A stretch of DNA of 64,000 bases from Tenrec ecaudatus. Lineage: Eukaryota; Chordata; Mammalia; Afrosoricida; Tenrecidae. The stretch covers positions 123,553,731 through 123,617,730 of the forward strand of contig NC_134535.1 of the NCBI RefSeq assembly GCF_050624435.1. Reading direction: 5' to 3'. This document shows positions 1 to 12,389 of this stretch, in pieces (the first letter of the stretch is position 1; each line of letters starts with the position of its first letter). The notes under the pieces were generated by a model. It did no database searches. It was not told the origin of the DNA and worked only from the letters and a program-made list of their open reading frames with translations. The translations under genes and the position numbers were made by a program.

Positions 1-329
1 CAAAAGAATAAGATTCAGTCTAGTTCTCTTTTAACATGCATTCCTGTTCGCTGACCTAAAATCATAATCTAATTTTTCATGTTCATTTTTACTTCTAAGG
101 AAAAAAGCAATTTATACTATCATCATAAACAAAAATAAATTCAAATCTATAAAAGATCTCATTTATTCCTAACCCACCTGTTTCAAACTCAGCTGCATGT
201 GGAGACGTGGTTTTCTAGCCAGATGACTAACAGACTCACGTGTTTTTCATCATCCATAATATGAATATATGCAGTCCCCTAATAATTAGAAGTACGCAGT
301 TCTATTCATATTTCATGAGAGGTTGGAGA

Positions 330-895
330 CAGAGGTGTGGAACAGAGATCGAATTTAGCTAGGAGAAAGATTTTATTGAGGCAGGGAAAGAACTCCCAGG
401 AGGGAAGACAGGGCAGAGAAAAGGATAGGGGCATTTTGAGCCCCTGGGCAGGTTCCGAGACCCAAGAGTTAGGTCAGGAAAATCGCAGCTTGTTGGTGTG
501 GCAGTGGGATATTTATGGGGCTTGATCTAAGGAAGTATATGTTGACAGAAGGAAGGGAGATTTTTATTCCTTGCAGCTGCAGGGGCCTTGAGTCAGGATG
601 CAACCTGTGGGAAGTCATCTTGTTGTTTGCAAAACCTGCTCTCTGGAGTGCTGGGAAAGGGACTATACAATCTGGCCTGGGAAGATAAGTTGCTTCCTGG
701 GGTGCTGGGGAAGGAGCTGCACAAACTGGGCCTGGAGAGATAAGCTCTTTGGAGTGTTGGGGCAGAAGTTGCATAGTTCAATAGGTCATCCATCCTCCTG
801 AGAGGCTGGGAATGGGGACGTTGAGGTTTCATCTTCCTGAGGAGCTGGAGAGGAGGTGGGGGCTGCCCCTCTGGACCAGACCCAAGCAGTTCACT
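330..895. repeat. Repeat-like segment with a 53-bp degenerate tandem repeat
   Basis: GC-richer than its surroundings. From about 637 to 790 a unit of about 53 bp (core 'ctggagtgctggg' and 'aaactgggcctgg-gagataag') occurs 2.6 times with divergence. I do not recognise the family; a worn LTR is possible. Short minus-strand reading frames here are not believable genes. Confidence 0.4.
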
Positions 896-1115
896 CACTC
901 ACTTTCCACCATTGAGTAGATCCTGGCACACAGCGACCCTGTAAGATGGAATAGAACTGCCCCTGTGGGTTTCTGAGACCATAAATCTTTATGGGGGTCG
1001 AACGCCCCATCTTTCTACTGAAAGATTTTTTAGAGTGACTAGTGGTTTTGAACGACATTGTAGTTAGCAGCCCAATATGTAATCCACTCTTCCCCCAGGG
1101 CTCCGATTGGTAGTC
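896..1115 (-). repeat. AfroSINE-type tRNA-derived SINE
   Basis: Antisense copy: 'gcgaccctgtaagatggaatagaactg', 'ctgtgggtttctgagaccataaatc' parts and the 'tagttagcagcccaa' box ending in 'cagggctcc' at the tRNA-derived head near 1100. Confidence 0.75.
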
Positions 1116-2858
1116 TTAAGTATCCTTCATTTCAATAGAAATGAGTTAATCATCTGATCCCTTGAGGCAGTCAGATGATCTGAGAATTATGTAGTTCCCG
1201 AAAAGGAGACTGGAGTAATTTTAAAGAAAAAAAGACAGACGATTATAACAATGGTAGTTTGAAAACTAAAACTAGTTTCTTCTTCTCATCAGTTGACTTA
1301 GCTGAGGAGCATGTAATGAATTTAGTAGACACATTTTGGTGAATAAATCAAGTTCCAATTTTTGTATGCTTAAACATAAGGATTTTAAATGTTAGGATAA
1401 TTTAAGTGCCAGGCAGAAACTGTAAAAGGAAATCTACCTTGTGAAGTATTTAAATAAGTGTTTCTCAGCTTAAAAAAAATTAAATGTATTGCTCCCTTTA
1501 AGGAGACATTTTAGACAGGTTTTCCTAGTTGCTAGTTCCAAGAAATTTTAATTCAGTAGATAGACATGTGCCTGATGATGTACCATTGATAGATGCCTAC
1601 CTTATACATAAAGGGGATATGTTTTCAACCCACAGACCTGGTGTTGGCTTTCAGCGGGGACATTAAAATATAGAATTTGAAAGAGAGCAGCTGTTAAATG
1701 TTTGAAGCAGGATCAGGAGAAGATGGCATCACCTGTTACTGAACTAAAGGAGGCACTGCGGTGTGAATGACATACACACGAGGATTTTATTTTCCTTCGG
1801 TGACACAAAACAGGGTGCCAGTTATAAAAAATTCAAGAAAAGGGAAAGCATGCCGGGAAACTATTCATTCCATCCCTCTACGCTGTTAAAGGACAATAGT
1901 AGGCACTATGAGAGTAGAATAAACAGAAAGAAACAGGGCTAAGGGTAATCAGAAGATTAATTTTGTTCCAACATCTAGAATGGAAAATAACTTCCTTCAG
2001 CTGTTTTAACTTTTAAATTCTCAATTTAATCTTACCAATGCCATGGACACTAAAAGATGATGTCCATTGATCAGGAGAAAATAAAATATAGCAGAGAAGT
2101 ACCCTAGACCCATGGAGTAGACTGTAATTAGTTTCACCCAAGTGAGAGTTTGCGTCATCGAGGTTGTTACAACTCTGGCCATGTGTCCATGGGCAATGCC
2201 GTCCTGTGTCCATGGGCCATGCCATCTCTAGGACTTGGCCAATTTTTATTTTTGAGTTTTATTTTTCTCTGCTATTTTTTTAACCAAAGACTGAGGACAA
2301 GGACGATAAAGTTTTTGAGCGAAAGGCAAAGCCTTACAAAGAATTTAGTAATAATCTTGTTAAAAGTCAGTTCTCAAAATTAATAAAATAGAAATGACGA
2401 AGCATGCTAGACTTTATTATTTCCATAAACGTTGTTCTTTAGCTCAGGTGGCTAGTCTGGCACAGGTGAGGGCAATCAATTCCATCAGAAGGACTGCTCT
2501 GCATTTGAGGAAAGGCTCATGTCCCAAGACTGAGTTTGAATCTGTAAAACGATAGCCTGCTTGACAAGTCTTTTCCCTTTTTTAATGTAAACCATTATGC
2601 AACCAAATGAAATCAGTATTGTCCAAGGGGATCTACGAAAGCCAAGATGAAGCATATCTAATTTTATAATCGAGGTCAACACTATTGAAGGATTCTCTTA
2701 GTGGGGCAGGGCAGGGGCTGTGGGAGAACTCTTGAGTTCAAGATGTTATAGTGATGGGGAGTGGCATGTGAAGGACAGAAAACAAGGACTTTAGCATAAT
2801 TCCAAAGTCATTGATTTATGCTGAGTGTAATAATGGTGTCCCCTATTGTCAAGAATCT
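1116..2858. other. AT-rich intergenic DNA, no gene seen
   Basis: I see no coding segment or clear repeat. A 22-bp unit around 'tgtccatgggc-atgcc' is duplicated in tandem at about 2181-2226. Confidence 0.5.
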
Positions 2859-2930
2859 TTAAATTTAGAATCCTGGAACCAAATATATCTCTATATATCT
2901 ATATATTTGGTTCTAGGATTCTAAATTTAA
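2859..2930. repeat. 72-bp near-perfect inverted repeat (hairpin)
   Basis: Arms 2859-2888 and 2901-2930 pair over all 30 positions with one G-T (2875/2914), around a 12-nt AT-rich loop. Each outer end carries ttaa/ttaa. It could be a palindromic miniature transposon or a small-RNA precursor; I do not recognise the family. Confidence 0.9.
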
Positions 2931-4984
2931 TATATAAAATCCGTGAGAAGAGTGCTTGTGCTTAATTTTTAATATGCTTTGATTTTAATATGAAAATTGC
3001 ATAATCACTGAAGAATTTACATTACATTATTTTACTTATAGGTAATAAATTCTGGAAGATTATATTTTGTTTAGATTTATATGCTTAGTCCTTTTATTCT
3101 AAGCCTTGAAATAATCAAATTTTTAAAGAATTAAGGACAGGTATATATTTTATTATTATTATTATATTTCAGTTTTGTTGGCTAATTTAGAGGGGCAAAT
3201 TTTTAGAGGGGCTTTCCTGGTAATGCAAAATCCGATTACACATAAAAAGACATCTTAGTGAAAAAGTATTGCTAAAATGGGACCTAAATTTGAGAAAGGC
3301 AAAATTAACTATTATCAGAAGGAACGAGGTACTAAGTATATTGTAGCATATTTTGCAAATAGATCACAACAAGAATCAAAGGTTAATAGCAACTTTTAAC
3401 ATTACATTTTTTTGCTGAAATGCATCAAGAACAATGTTAATAAAATATACACATGACAAAAAGAGACATCTGTTATCAAGGCAAAGAAAATATTAGGTAG
3501 TTTATTTTTTACAAAAGAGAAAATTTTTATTTTAGTCAGCGTGTGCATCATTTACACACAAAATTCTACTAAAAGATTTACTAACACATTTATGTCGATA
3601 CATAAATATGATAAATTTTGCTATGAGTTTAAACTATAACTTTCAATATATTTACTAGGATTATGTGTATTATTATAGAGAATTTACCATTCTAGTGAAG
3701 TGTAAAAATATTCTTAAACAGGCAAAACACACTATCTTATACACACATTCATATTTCTTTGAAAGCCTTGAACCAAAGATGTTCAATCATTTATATTATT
3801 TACCATATTCAATGAACAATCATCTGTTTACAATTTTCCTGTTCAGATTACTGGTGTGGTTTCTGCTTCTAACTGGATCCTGATGGAAGTGCTGACCTTG
3901 CCACCAGTTGTTTAAAATGCACACACCACTACAATACCAGGGCTCCACGCTATGTAACCACTAGGTAGTGATAATACATTTCTTTAGAGCATGAATGTAA
4001 AATAGCATGGTTACAAACATTAGTCAATATTCAGAGTCCCTGTCTACAAAATCCTGACTAGTATGAACAATTACAATTAGATGTGCATGTATTAAGGCTA
4101 AATTCTGTTTACTTTCACTTCAAGCAAAATAAAAATTGGAATATAAGAAAACAAATAGGTAGCAAATCTCCAACATGGATTAATTTAATTTTCCATAAAT
4201 CACTTTGATGACAATGAACACCATCTGTAAAATATAGTACTTAAATCCCTACAAGAAAATAGTCCTCTTAATAGGTCCTTAAGACTTATTTAAATAAAGT
4301 TGTATTGACTTGCCTGTCACAGACTTAAAGAAAAAGACCTTTCTAAGTAAGCAACAGAAGTTTATTATAATGATAATGCAGTTCATATAAGGAGTTCTTG
4401 GGTGGCACAGTCAAGGACATGAATATTCACCAACAGGCAACTGGAACCCATCCAGAGGTACTTGGAAAGAAAGTCCTGGTGATCATGAAATAGATGCATC
4501 ACCATGTATGACACTTGCATTGATGAACAATTCTTCATCCAATTAATTTTGACCAGGTAAGAAGTTCTAATGTCACTCTGAAGACAGAGGCTTTGCAAGT
4601 TACAGCTCACACAGCCAGAACCCCCGGCAGCTTCTGACTTTGAATTGTAGTCTGGAATACCAGTGGATGCAAGTCTTCAACGGATATAGAGCCACCTCAC
4701 AAAACATCTTTCCCTTGCTTAAAGATACAAATACATTCTTGACGCCTACATTCTTCACTATAAAATTATTGCAGCTCAGAGTAATCACGTCTTCCTCACT
4801 CTGTAGAAATAACTCATTGTGCAACAGCCAGGATAACTTAGCCCTAAAATATTTGGTAATTAATTCATTATGATGAAGTACACCAGAAAAGAATTTGTCT
4901 AATATTATTTTCATTTTGACCAACTTTATATTGACCCTTTTCTCCTAAATACAGCTTAGCTGGATCATTTTCTTCTGGAAATTA
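2931..4984. other. AT-rich intergenic DNA, no gene seen
   Basis: Mostly low-complexity A/T sequence. Positions 4385-4625 have a SINE-like feel ('gttcttgggtggcacagt') but the body does not match well enough to call. Confidence 0.45.
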
Positions 4985-5402
4985 CCATATATACTCGTGT
5001 ATAAGCCGAGTTTTTCAGCACAAGAGATGTGTTGAAAAACTGGGGTTCAGCTTATACACGGGTCAGTGGTACCCCAGCAAGGTGTAACATCTCACTGAAC
5101 CTATTTTCCACTTACTGTGCTGGTTTACTAATGTTAAATGACTTGTTGTCCTTTTACTTATGTTTTTATTTTAAATAAATATTTTAATACAATGTTTTAT
5201 ATATTTTAATAAAATATTTTAGTAAAAATGTCTCGATTTTAGTAATTTTATTTTCATTTGTTTTGTTTATTGAAACTAGCCAATAGCTTCTGCATTTTCC
5301 ACCCTAGGCTTATACTTGAGTCAATCAGTTTTTCTGGTTTCCCAGGTAATAATTAGGTACCTCGGCTTCTACTCGAGTCAGCTTATATTTGAGTATATAC
5401 GA
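4985..5402. mobile_element. Small non-autonomous DNA transposon with terminal inverted repeats
   Basis: The left end 'tatatactcgtgtataagc' (about 4988-5006) is the inverse of the right end 'gcttatatttgagtatata' (about 5381-5399). Inner copies of the same word ('ggcttatacttgagtcaat' near 5307) appear too. No transposase is present and the centre is AT-rich, so this is a miniature derivative. I do not assign the superfamily. Confidence 0.7.
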
Positions 5403-6424
5403 TACTTCTGGAATGAGATAGTATGACCAGAAGCAGTGTAGTCTACCAGCTTTACAGTTACATCAAAGATATCAAAGAACAGACTAGGAGAATGAACTTT
5501 CTACCTCAGTACTTCATGCTTTCCATTTCAACATTCTAGATGCCATTCCTGCAAGAGTTCATTTATTTTATTGACTTGGGCTGGGGCAGATAGGTTTGAA
5601 TAACAAGGAAATTTTTAGTGAATTCTATGTAATGTGAAATTTCATTTGATTAAAACATTTCTTAATCCAACACTGTGCTGAAATATCTGCACTTCAGTTC
5701 TATTCCAGGAACTGGTACAATGACACAAAGAAACTATATAAAAACAATAACAAAGAGCAAAATGACTAAAAACTTTCAAACTATGAAAGGCTGGAATCAC
5801 ATTTTTCTTATTCAGAGTCAAGCTGTGGCCTTGTTGATTAGTCCCTAGTGTATACCTGGTACTCCACAAATAGGTTTGAAATGAATTTAATTGGACCAAA
5901 ACTACGGGTTCTTATTTTGTAGAAAAAAACAGTAAAAATAATCCTGTAAAGTCTCATAACCTTTGTCAAACATATATTTTTAAGTATAGAATGAACATTG
6001 GCTAAAATAATTGAAGTTATATTTCAAATCCAAATATCTTATGTAAATATTTTTAAACTGAAGGGAAAGTTATCAGTATGTTTTGTTTTTTTTAACATGC
6101 TACCTTATTACATATTAGAAATTTTTAAGACAAATTTTTAGAAAATTTGTGTACTCTGGAAGTACATAAACCACTCATTTTCTAAAGCCTTCAAATAATT
6201 ATAGTGGTAATGATTGGGTTAAAATTTATCTCTCCAGCTACTATCTCAGTATAAAACTTCTTTCACCTTGACATCTATATCCCTCCATAGTCTCCTTAAC
6301 AGTCTCTCAGCTTCCATTTGGACTTCTACAAACCATTTTCATGAAAGAAGGTTATCATTGGATGAAGAAGTGGTACCTGGTCAGATTAATTAAGAAGCAT
6401 TTATTGCCAAATGCATGGCTGTTG
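5403..6424. other. AT-rich intergenic DNA, no gene seen
   Basis: No coding or repeat signal recognised. Confidence 0.5.
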
Positions 6425-6608
6425 TTAGGTGCTGACAAGTCCATTGTCAACTCCAAGCGACCCCACTTGACAGAATGAAGCCTCCCCTAGGCTTTTCTAG
6501 AGTGTAAGGTTTGCAGCGGATGGGCAGGTCTTTTTCCAGGAGCAACTGGTGGGTTTGAACCACCTGTGCATGTGTAACCCATTACGCAACCAGTACTAGG
6601 CCCTAAAA
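6425..6608 (-). repeat. AfroSINE-type SINE
   Basis: Antisense copy with 'gggtttgaaccacctgtgca' and head 'gtaacccattacgcaaccag' near 6575-6600. Confidence 0.7.
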
Positions 6609-6719
6609 AAAATTTTTTTAAGTAGAAAAGAGACAATCTTTTCGTTCTGCCCCCATTAAGTTCACCTTTTGAGAGAAGAGACAAATATCAAGCATGAATT
6701 CAATTTCAAGGGCACTGGA

Positions 6720-6855
6720 CCATGGAGACTTGGGGAAGATTGAGCCTTCTACTCACATAAAGCATTCCAGTCCCCGGAGCCCACAGAGGGCAGTTCTTCC
6801 CTGTCCTATAGGGTCGCTGTGAGAGGGCATTGACTCGATGGCCGTTAGTAGAGAA
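6720..6855 (+). repeat. AfroSINE-type SINE, 3' part
   Basis: Sense tail 'cagttcttccctgtcctata' then 'gggtcgctgtgag' and 'ttgactcgatggc'. This is one of the least diverged SINE tails in the window. Confidence 0.75.
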
Positions 6856-6964
6856 ATGGCCTGGGCAGCGGGGGCTTGGGGGGTGGGTTTGAAAGTCTAG
6901 ACGTCTTAGGTCAAATATGGACATTACCTGGGAAATAAGGAAATAACCACCTACTCAGGGTATA

Positions 6965-7140
6965 ACTATGCAGAATCATGCCAATTGCCAACAAGTCAAT
7001 CTCAACGCATGGGGACCCCATGTATGTCACAGTGAAACTGTGCTTTAGCGTGTCAAACACTTTCAGAAATCAACTCTGAGGCAGCTCTGGGTGAATTGAA
7101 CGTTTGTGGCTGAGCACTTAACTGTTTGTGCCCCTCTGTT
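6965..7140 (-). repeat. AfroSINE-type SINE, diverged
   Basis: Antisense copy: 'gccaacaagtcaatctcaac', 'cagtgaaactgtgctt', 'gagcacttaac'. Confidence 0.55.
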
Positions 7141-7204
7141 ATGGAATGTGCAAAATCGTCAAGGTCTGATAACCTTTATATTCACCGGGTCTAACACTGA
7201 ACAA

Positions 7205-7385
7205 TCCCCCAAACCAAATCCACTGCCATGAAGTTGATTCTGCTGATTCACTTGATTCATTACAGACCCTTTGTAGTGTTTCTGAAGCTGTAGATCTTTA
7301 AGGGGCAGACAGTCGCAGCTTTCTTCCTTGCAGCAGCCAGTAGGTTTAAACTGCTGACCTCATAGTTAGCATGGCAATACTAAAT
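7205..7385 (-). repeat. AfroSINE-type SINE
   Basis: Antisense copy: 'ccactgccatgaagttgatt', then 'aaactgctgacctcatagtt' with the tRNA-derived box. Confidence 0.7.
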
Positions 7386-8174
7386 GCCAGATGTGAATGA
7401 AGAAATCATCAAGGATCAGACCATACATGGTTTTATAAGTCATGTTAGGGACTTTTACTTTTTAAAATCTAAATGGCAATGGGAAGCTTTAGAAAGCTTT
7501 AAAACAGATAGTCACATGATCATATTTACAGGTTGTATATGATGGTAATCATAGGTACATGTGGGGATTCTGAATGGTACCTGGGGTAATTCTCTTCCAG
7601 GATTCATCTTTGTAGTAAAATGGCGTTGGCCTTGGGAAAGAGTTCCAGCTTACACATCTTCAAAGTGTGTGCTATCTGAGTCGGTTAGATGGCATTGAAT
7701 TTTTCCTTTTGGTGTGAGAGGCTATGCTGTGCAATATATACAAAGACTAACAGTTGGATACTACCCAGCCAGCGCACAACTTGAGAAGAGTGGAAAATAA
7801 AAAGGAAAATTAAAAAGGCATATCTAGGAAGGTGTGAGGGCGATTCAAAGCATTGAAAATATAAGCTTTCATAGCAACTTTCATAGATATGTTGAAGACC
7901 TAAATATTTCTTCTTCAAATTATGCAGTAAACATTTTAGAACACGTTTTAAGATGTAGATGTCAAGAGCTATTTCCTGATAAACGTTTCACAGGTGAGGT
8001 TGCCTTCAATCTTCTCTAGAAGAAAATCCTAACTTTTCTTTTCAGGGTTTCTGTGCACAGGTGGAGAAAGTGTGCCATTTTATAACAAGACTGGAACATT
8101 TTAATTTTAATAAAGGAGTTTGAACTCTGACAGACCCATTCTGGGTTTCAGAACATTTGAATCTCTATTTCTTG
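7386..8174. other. Intergenic DNA, no gene seen
   Basis: No coding segment or repeat recognised. Confidence 0.45.
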
Positions 8175-8370
8175 TACCAAAGTCACCACCATCAGCTGAC
8201 TATGACTCAGAGTGACTCTATCAGTCCTGGAGGTTTTTGAGGCCATAAACTGGTCCGGAAGCAGAACACCTGTCTTTCTCTAGCAGAGCAGCTGGTGGGC
8301 TTAAATCACTCACCTGGTGGTTAGCAGCAGTCAGGCAATAATCCTCTATGCCTTCAAGGGCCCATGCTTA
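8175..8370 (-). repeat. AfroSINE-type SINE
   Basis: Antisense copy with 'gcagctggtgggcttaaat' and 'ctggtggttagcagcagtc'. Confidence 0.7.
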
Positions 8371-11300
8371 CTGTACACTAACTCGTGTAAGGCCCCTTGT
8401 AAGATAACACATGGGAATTGTCTGCTATTAAATTCCTAGTAAGTGTTAAGTCATTCTTGGGGGAAAGTTCAAGTTCATGTAATTGGCACTGTTCAAACAT
8501 ACAAGGGACATCATGTAAAGTATAACTAGACCTGAATATTTAGTACCATGTAAACTACTTTCTATAAAGCCAGTGTGCACTTCCTCTATCTCAGGCTAAC
8601 AGGACATTAAAACACCCTGATATTTTTTTTGAGCTGTCTGTAAACTAACTTTATAACACAGACAATGGGAACCCCATGCAAGATTTTAAAATAACTTTTT
8701 TAATGTCTCTTTAACCTTTTTTGTGCATTATAGAAAACTGAAAAGAAAAGAAGACTAAAGGCATCAAAATAACTTTGATTACTGGATAGTTACACTTTGG
8801 CATGTCTTTCTACATCCTATGCATGTATATAAATGACTGACCATACGATGTTTTATGGGCAAGCAGAGTAAAGACTAGCATGTGGCATATGTTCTGTAGC
8901 TTAAGAATTAGAGCTGATAGAAGAAAACTGGTACCATTTTTGGAATTAGCAGGACAACCCCAGAAACAAGTGTGGCAACTGAGGCACCAAAATGTGTGTT
9001 GGCCTTGGACACTCTACTCTCTCCTCTAAGCTTGCTATGAGTTGAAATTAACCCAGTAACTGTGGATTTTATCTAGGGATTGTATTTGGGATTTATTTGA
9101 GAAAGCCATGTAAATAAATATAATAAAGCAATGTGCAGTTATAATTTCTTTAAATGAATTGAAAGAATTAATCCCAGTCCATTCCCAAGGGGTTAGAGAT
9201 TAAAGATGTCCCAAATGTCCAACTTTTCCAAAATATTTTACTGCTCAATCCCCGCCCCTCCCCACTATATTCCCTGCCCTTAGTATATTCCCACAATGTC
9301 CCTGGGTCTGCCATGTCTCACAGAAAATCACAAATTTTTAAGGAAATATCTCACATGATTATAGGTGTTGTTAAATCCCAAATCAGGCAAACACAAGTCA
9401 AATATATCTCAAAGTCAAAGCAAGTCTTCTTGCTTCTCCCAATGCTGTCAGGAAATGGAGGTCACAAAGGGAAAAGCTTCGATGGAGAAGTGGTTCTCTT
9501 TCATTAGACCATACACCCAGGGAAAATCGAAGGCATGCCATCTAGTAGGGTAGACACTAAGGATACATCGCCTCTTAATCACGTAGCAGGGAAATCCCTC
9601 CAAAATGAGATTACAATCACAAGCACAGAGGCTGGAATTTACAGCACAGCACAAAAGGGACTGGGGCAAAAGGGGACTATGGCTAGAAGGGCTATATTAA
9701 GTAATTGACTACATCTCCCAAAGAATGCCAATGTCCTGTAACTATGAATAGAAACGGTTTTCTCATTTAGAATGCTGACCTCTATTAACCCAATGGGCCT
9801 ACTGCAAGATCAGTTTCTCTGGGTCAGTCCTGTCAGCCTTAGGTTCGATGCTGACTATATCCATTCAAGAGACTAAAGCTTTGTAATACAGAAATAATAA
9901 TGAATGCAATTTGATTGAAGTATTGAACCAGGAAGCATTTTTAGTCTCTATATTTTTGTCTTTCCATTGTTGTTCAATTTTATGTTGCAAAGGTATTATG
10001 AAGACTGGACATCCTTAAATTACAATTAAATGCCTTAAAGAAAAAGATTGGACATCTTACAAAGCTGATGATACAAATACTACTCATTTCAAAGCATAAG
10101 CTTGTTTCAGCTATGTGTCAATTGTTTAAGAAGCAAAAATTTAAAGATATGGATGCAATAGGATAAAGTCTTGGAATAAATCAAAATACTCACAGGTGAT
10201 ACCATGAGACTCATGGGTGAACAGCGTTTTACTTGGTAGCTATGATTTCTTCACAACGTGGTCATGATAGACACGCATATATGTAACACAGGAGTGCGTT
10301 GTTTTTGTTAGGATGGTGTTGAATAGTAAGGATTTCACCAGAATGCCCCATTTCCTTCTTTATTTCTTGTGGAATAATGACAATCATAGCTCCTTTCTAA
10401 ACTTCTTTTTAGTACTTTAAAGGTTTCACAGATCAGTGGACAAAAGGAAACGCACGTGGATCAAAGCTTTAAAAGGGTTTCAACAAAAACTGTAATGTTT
10501 CGTTGATTCCAGATGCTTTCTGATCCCTGGTACATTTTTAAAAACAGTCTGTATAGTTCCCAAAGGCAACTGCCTGGCTTTATATCCATATATATACTTA
10601 TATATATATATGTATATATATATATAACTGAGTATATATATATACATATATATAATTTATTTGTTGCTTTTCCTACAGGAGAAAGTGGATAAGGAAGCAG
10701 TTGCCTCATATTTGCGTTAGACTAAAGTAACCAAGCATTAGTGAATTTACTTGGACATGCTAGACAGATTCAGATCATCATTACACACAGCTGATCCTAC
10801 TTCCTGGAACAATGTAAATCAATCCCCTGGCACTAAGAAAGCGGCCACTTTCTTTCTTAAACAATTGATGCTGTTTCTGGCTTGGACTATCAAGTATTCT
10901 GATCACAGAGATAGGATCTATAAACATGGAAAAATCCTAAAGGATCTGAATTGTACAATGGCCACATTCTACAAAAGCTGAAAGGAAGCGTGGCCCAAAC
11001 TTTTCATTGACTAGATCCAATCTCCCATTTTACCCTGCGTGGCCTAACGTGCGTCGAGATTTCACTTTGTCAAGCATTATTTGAAGCCCTTTAGTATTTT
11101 ATTTCTAATAAAACATTTAATCTTCATAGGAGCTCTATGAGACAGTGTGGAATAAGGATTTAATTTTAGGCTAAGTAAGGTAGTCTTTGTCCTGAGCTCC
11201 AGAGAAATAACTCTTAGAGAAATCAAGTGCTTTGGTAACCTGAGACTTCCCGGCCACATCTAAGGATTAGCCAGACCATAAAAGACCAACCTTTGAGGCA

Positions 11301-12389
11301 GATGCAAACTAGTCTCTAGAGACATGATTTGCCAATAAAAACCCATCACCTTAAGCCTTAGAGAGCTTCCTGGTTGGCAAGGGGAGGGTGACATGTCTTC
11401 ACTGAGACCTAACAGCTCTAGCTTCAGAACTGTCCCAGACCTGACTTTTACATCTCTTCCAGATGGTAATCCTGACTGATACCGTTTTACTATATAAAAA
11501 AATAAGCATGAGCATAATATCTTCAGTGGGTTCTGTGAGTCATTTCAGCAAATTAACAGACCCCAGGTCAGGGCCAGGGTCTTAGTTGGTAAGATCTGGG
11601 TGGCTAGGGTCAGAAAAAGAATGCACTGAATGGACAATTGGTGTCAGAAATTCGTTTCAGACTTGTTTATCAACTTTCCATTGTTAATCAATTTGTAAAT
11701 GAAATACCTTGATTCAAATTCTAGCAGTCTACTCTAGAGGCCCCCCACCCCCCACTTGTCTGTCAGTCTGTTGCACTGTGGTGGTTGTGTGTCACTGATG
11801 CTAAAAGCCATGTCACTGGGATTTCAAAGACCAGTAGGGTCATCCAAAGACAACAGGTTTTAGCAGAGCTTCCAGACAAAGCAGGGGGGTCTTACTAAGA
11901 TTGTGAAGAAGGAAGCAGCTGTCCACTTCTTAGGAATTAGCTACTAAAAGCCTTGTGAGTATCGGTGAAGTGTTGTGAGATACTGAATACCTTACGGATA
12001 GCCACAGAATGTGGTCACAGGATGTGCAGGAGGATGATCATTTCAGCCTGGAAGGCACTGAAATTATGACTGAAGACGAGTTGTCTTCTCCAAGTTGTAG
12101 ACTTTAATGGTAGAGATGAAGCAAACCTTTGAAGTAAAGCCTTTAGGATATTCATTAGCTGATGGAGCTTGACTCAAAATAAGAAGAAATACCTGCAAAT
12201 GTTTATTAATAATTGAAATGTGGAATGTACAAAGGATAAATCTAGGGGAATTGGGAGTGGTCAAAATTAAATAGAACACAGAAAGGTCAATATCCTGGCA
12301 TGAGTGAGCGGAAATCAACTGATCCTGGCCATTTTGAATCAGGAACTCATATGTTTACTATTCTGGGAATGACAGATTCAAGAGGAAAT
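8371..12389. other. AT-rich intergenic DNA, no gene seen
   Basis: Holds a (TA)n-rich microsatellite at about 10586-10655. I see no gene, and no clear repeat otherwise. Confidence 0.45.

Noticed and set aside
469..898. Overlapping minus-strand reading frames of about 100 residues
   Set aside because: They arise from the GC-rich degenerate tandem repeat and show no family resemblance.
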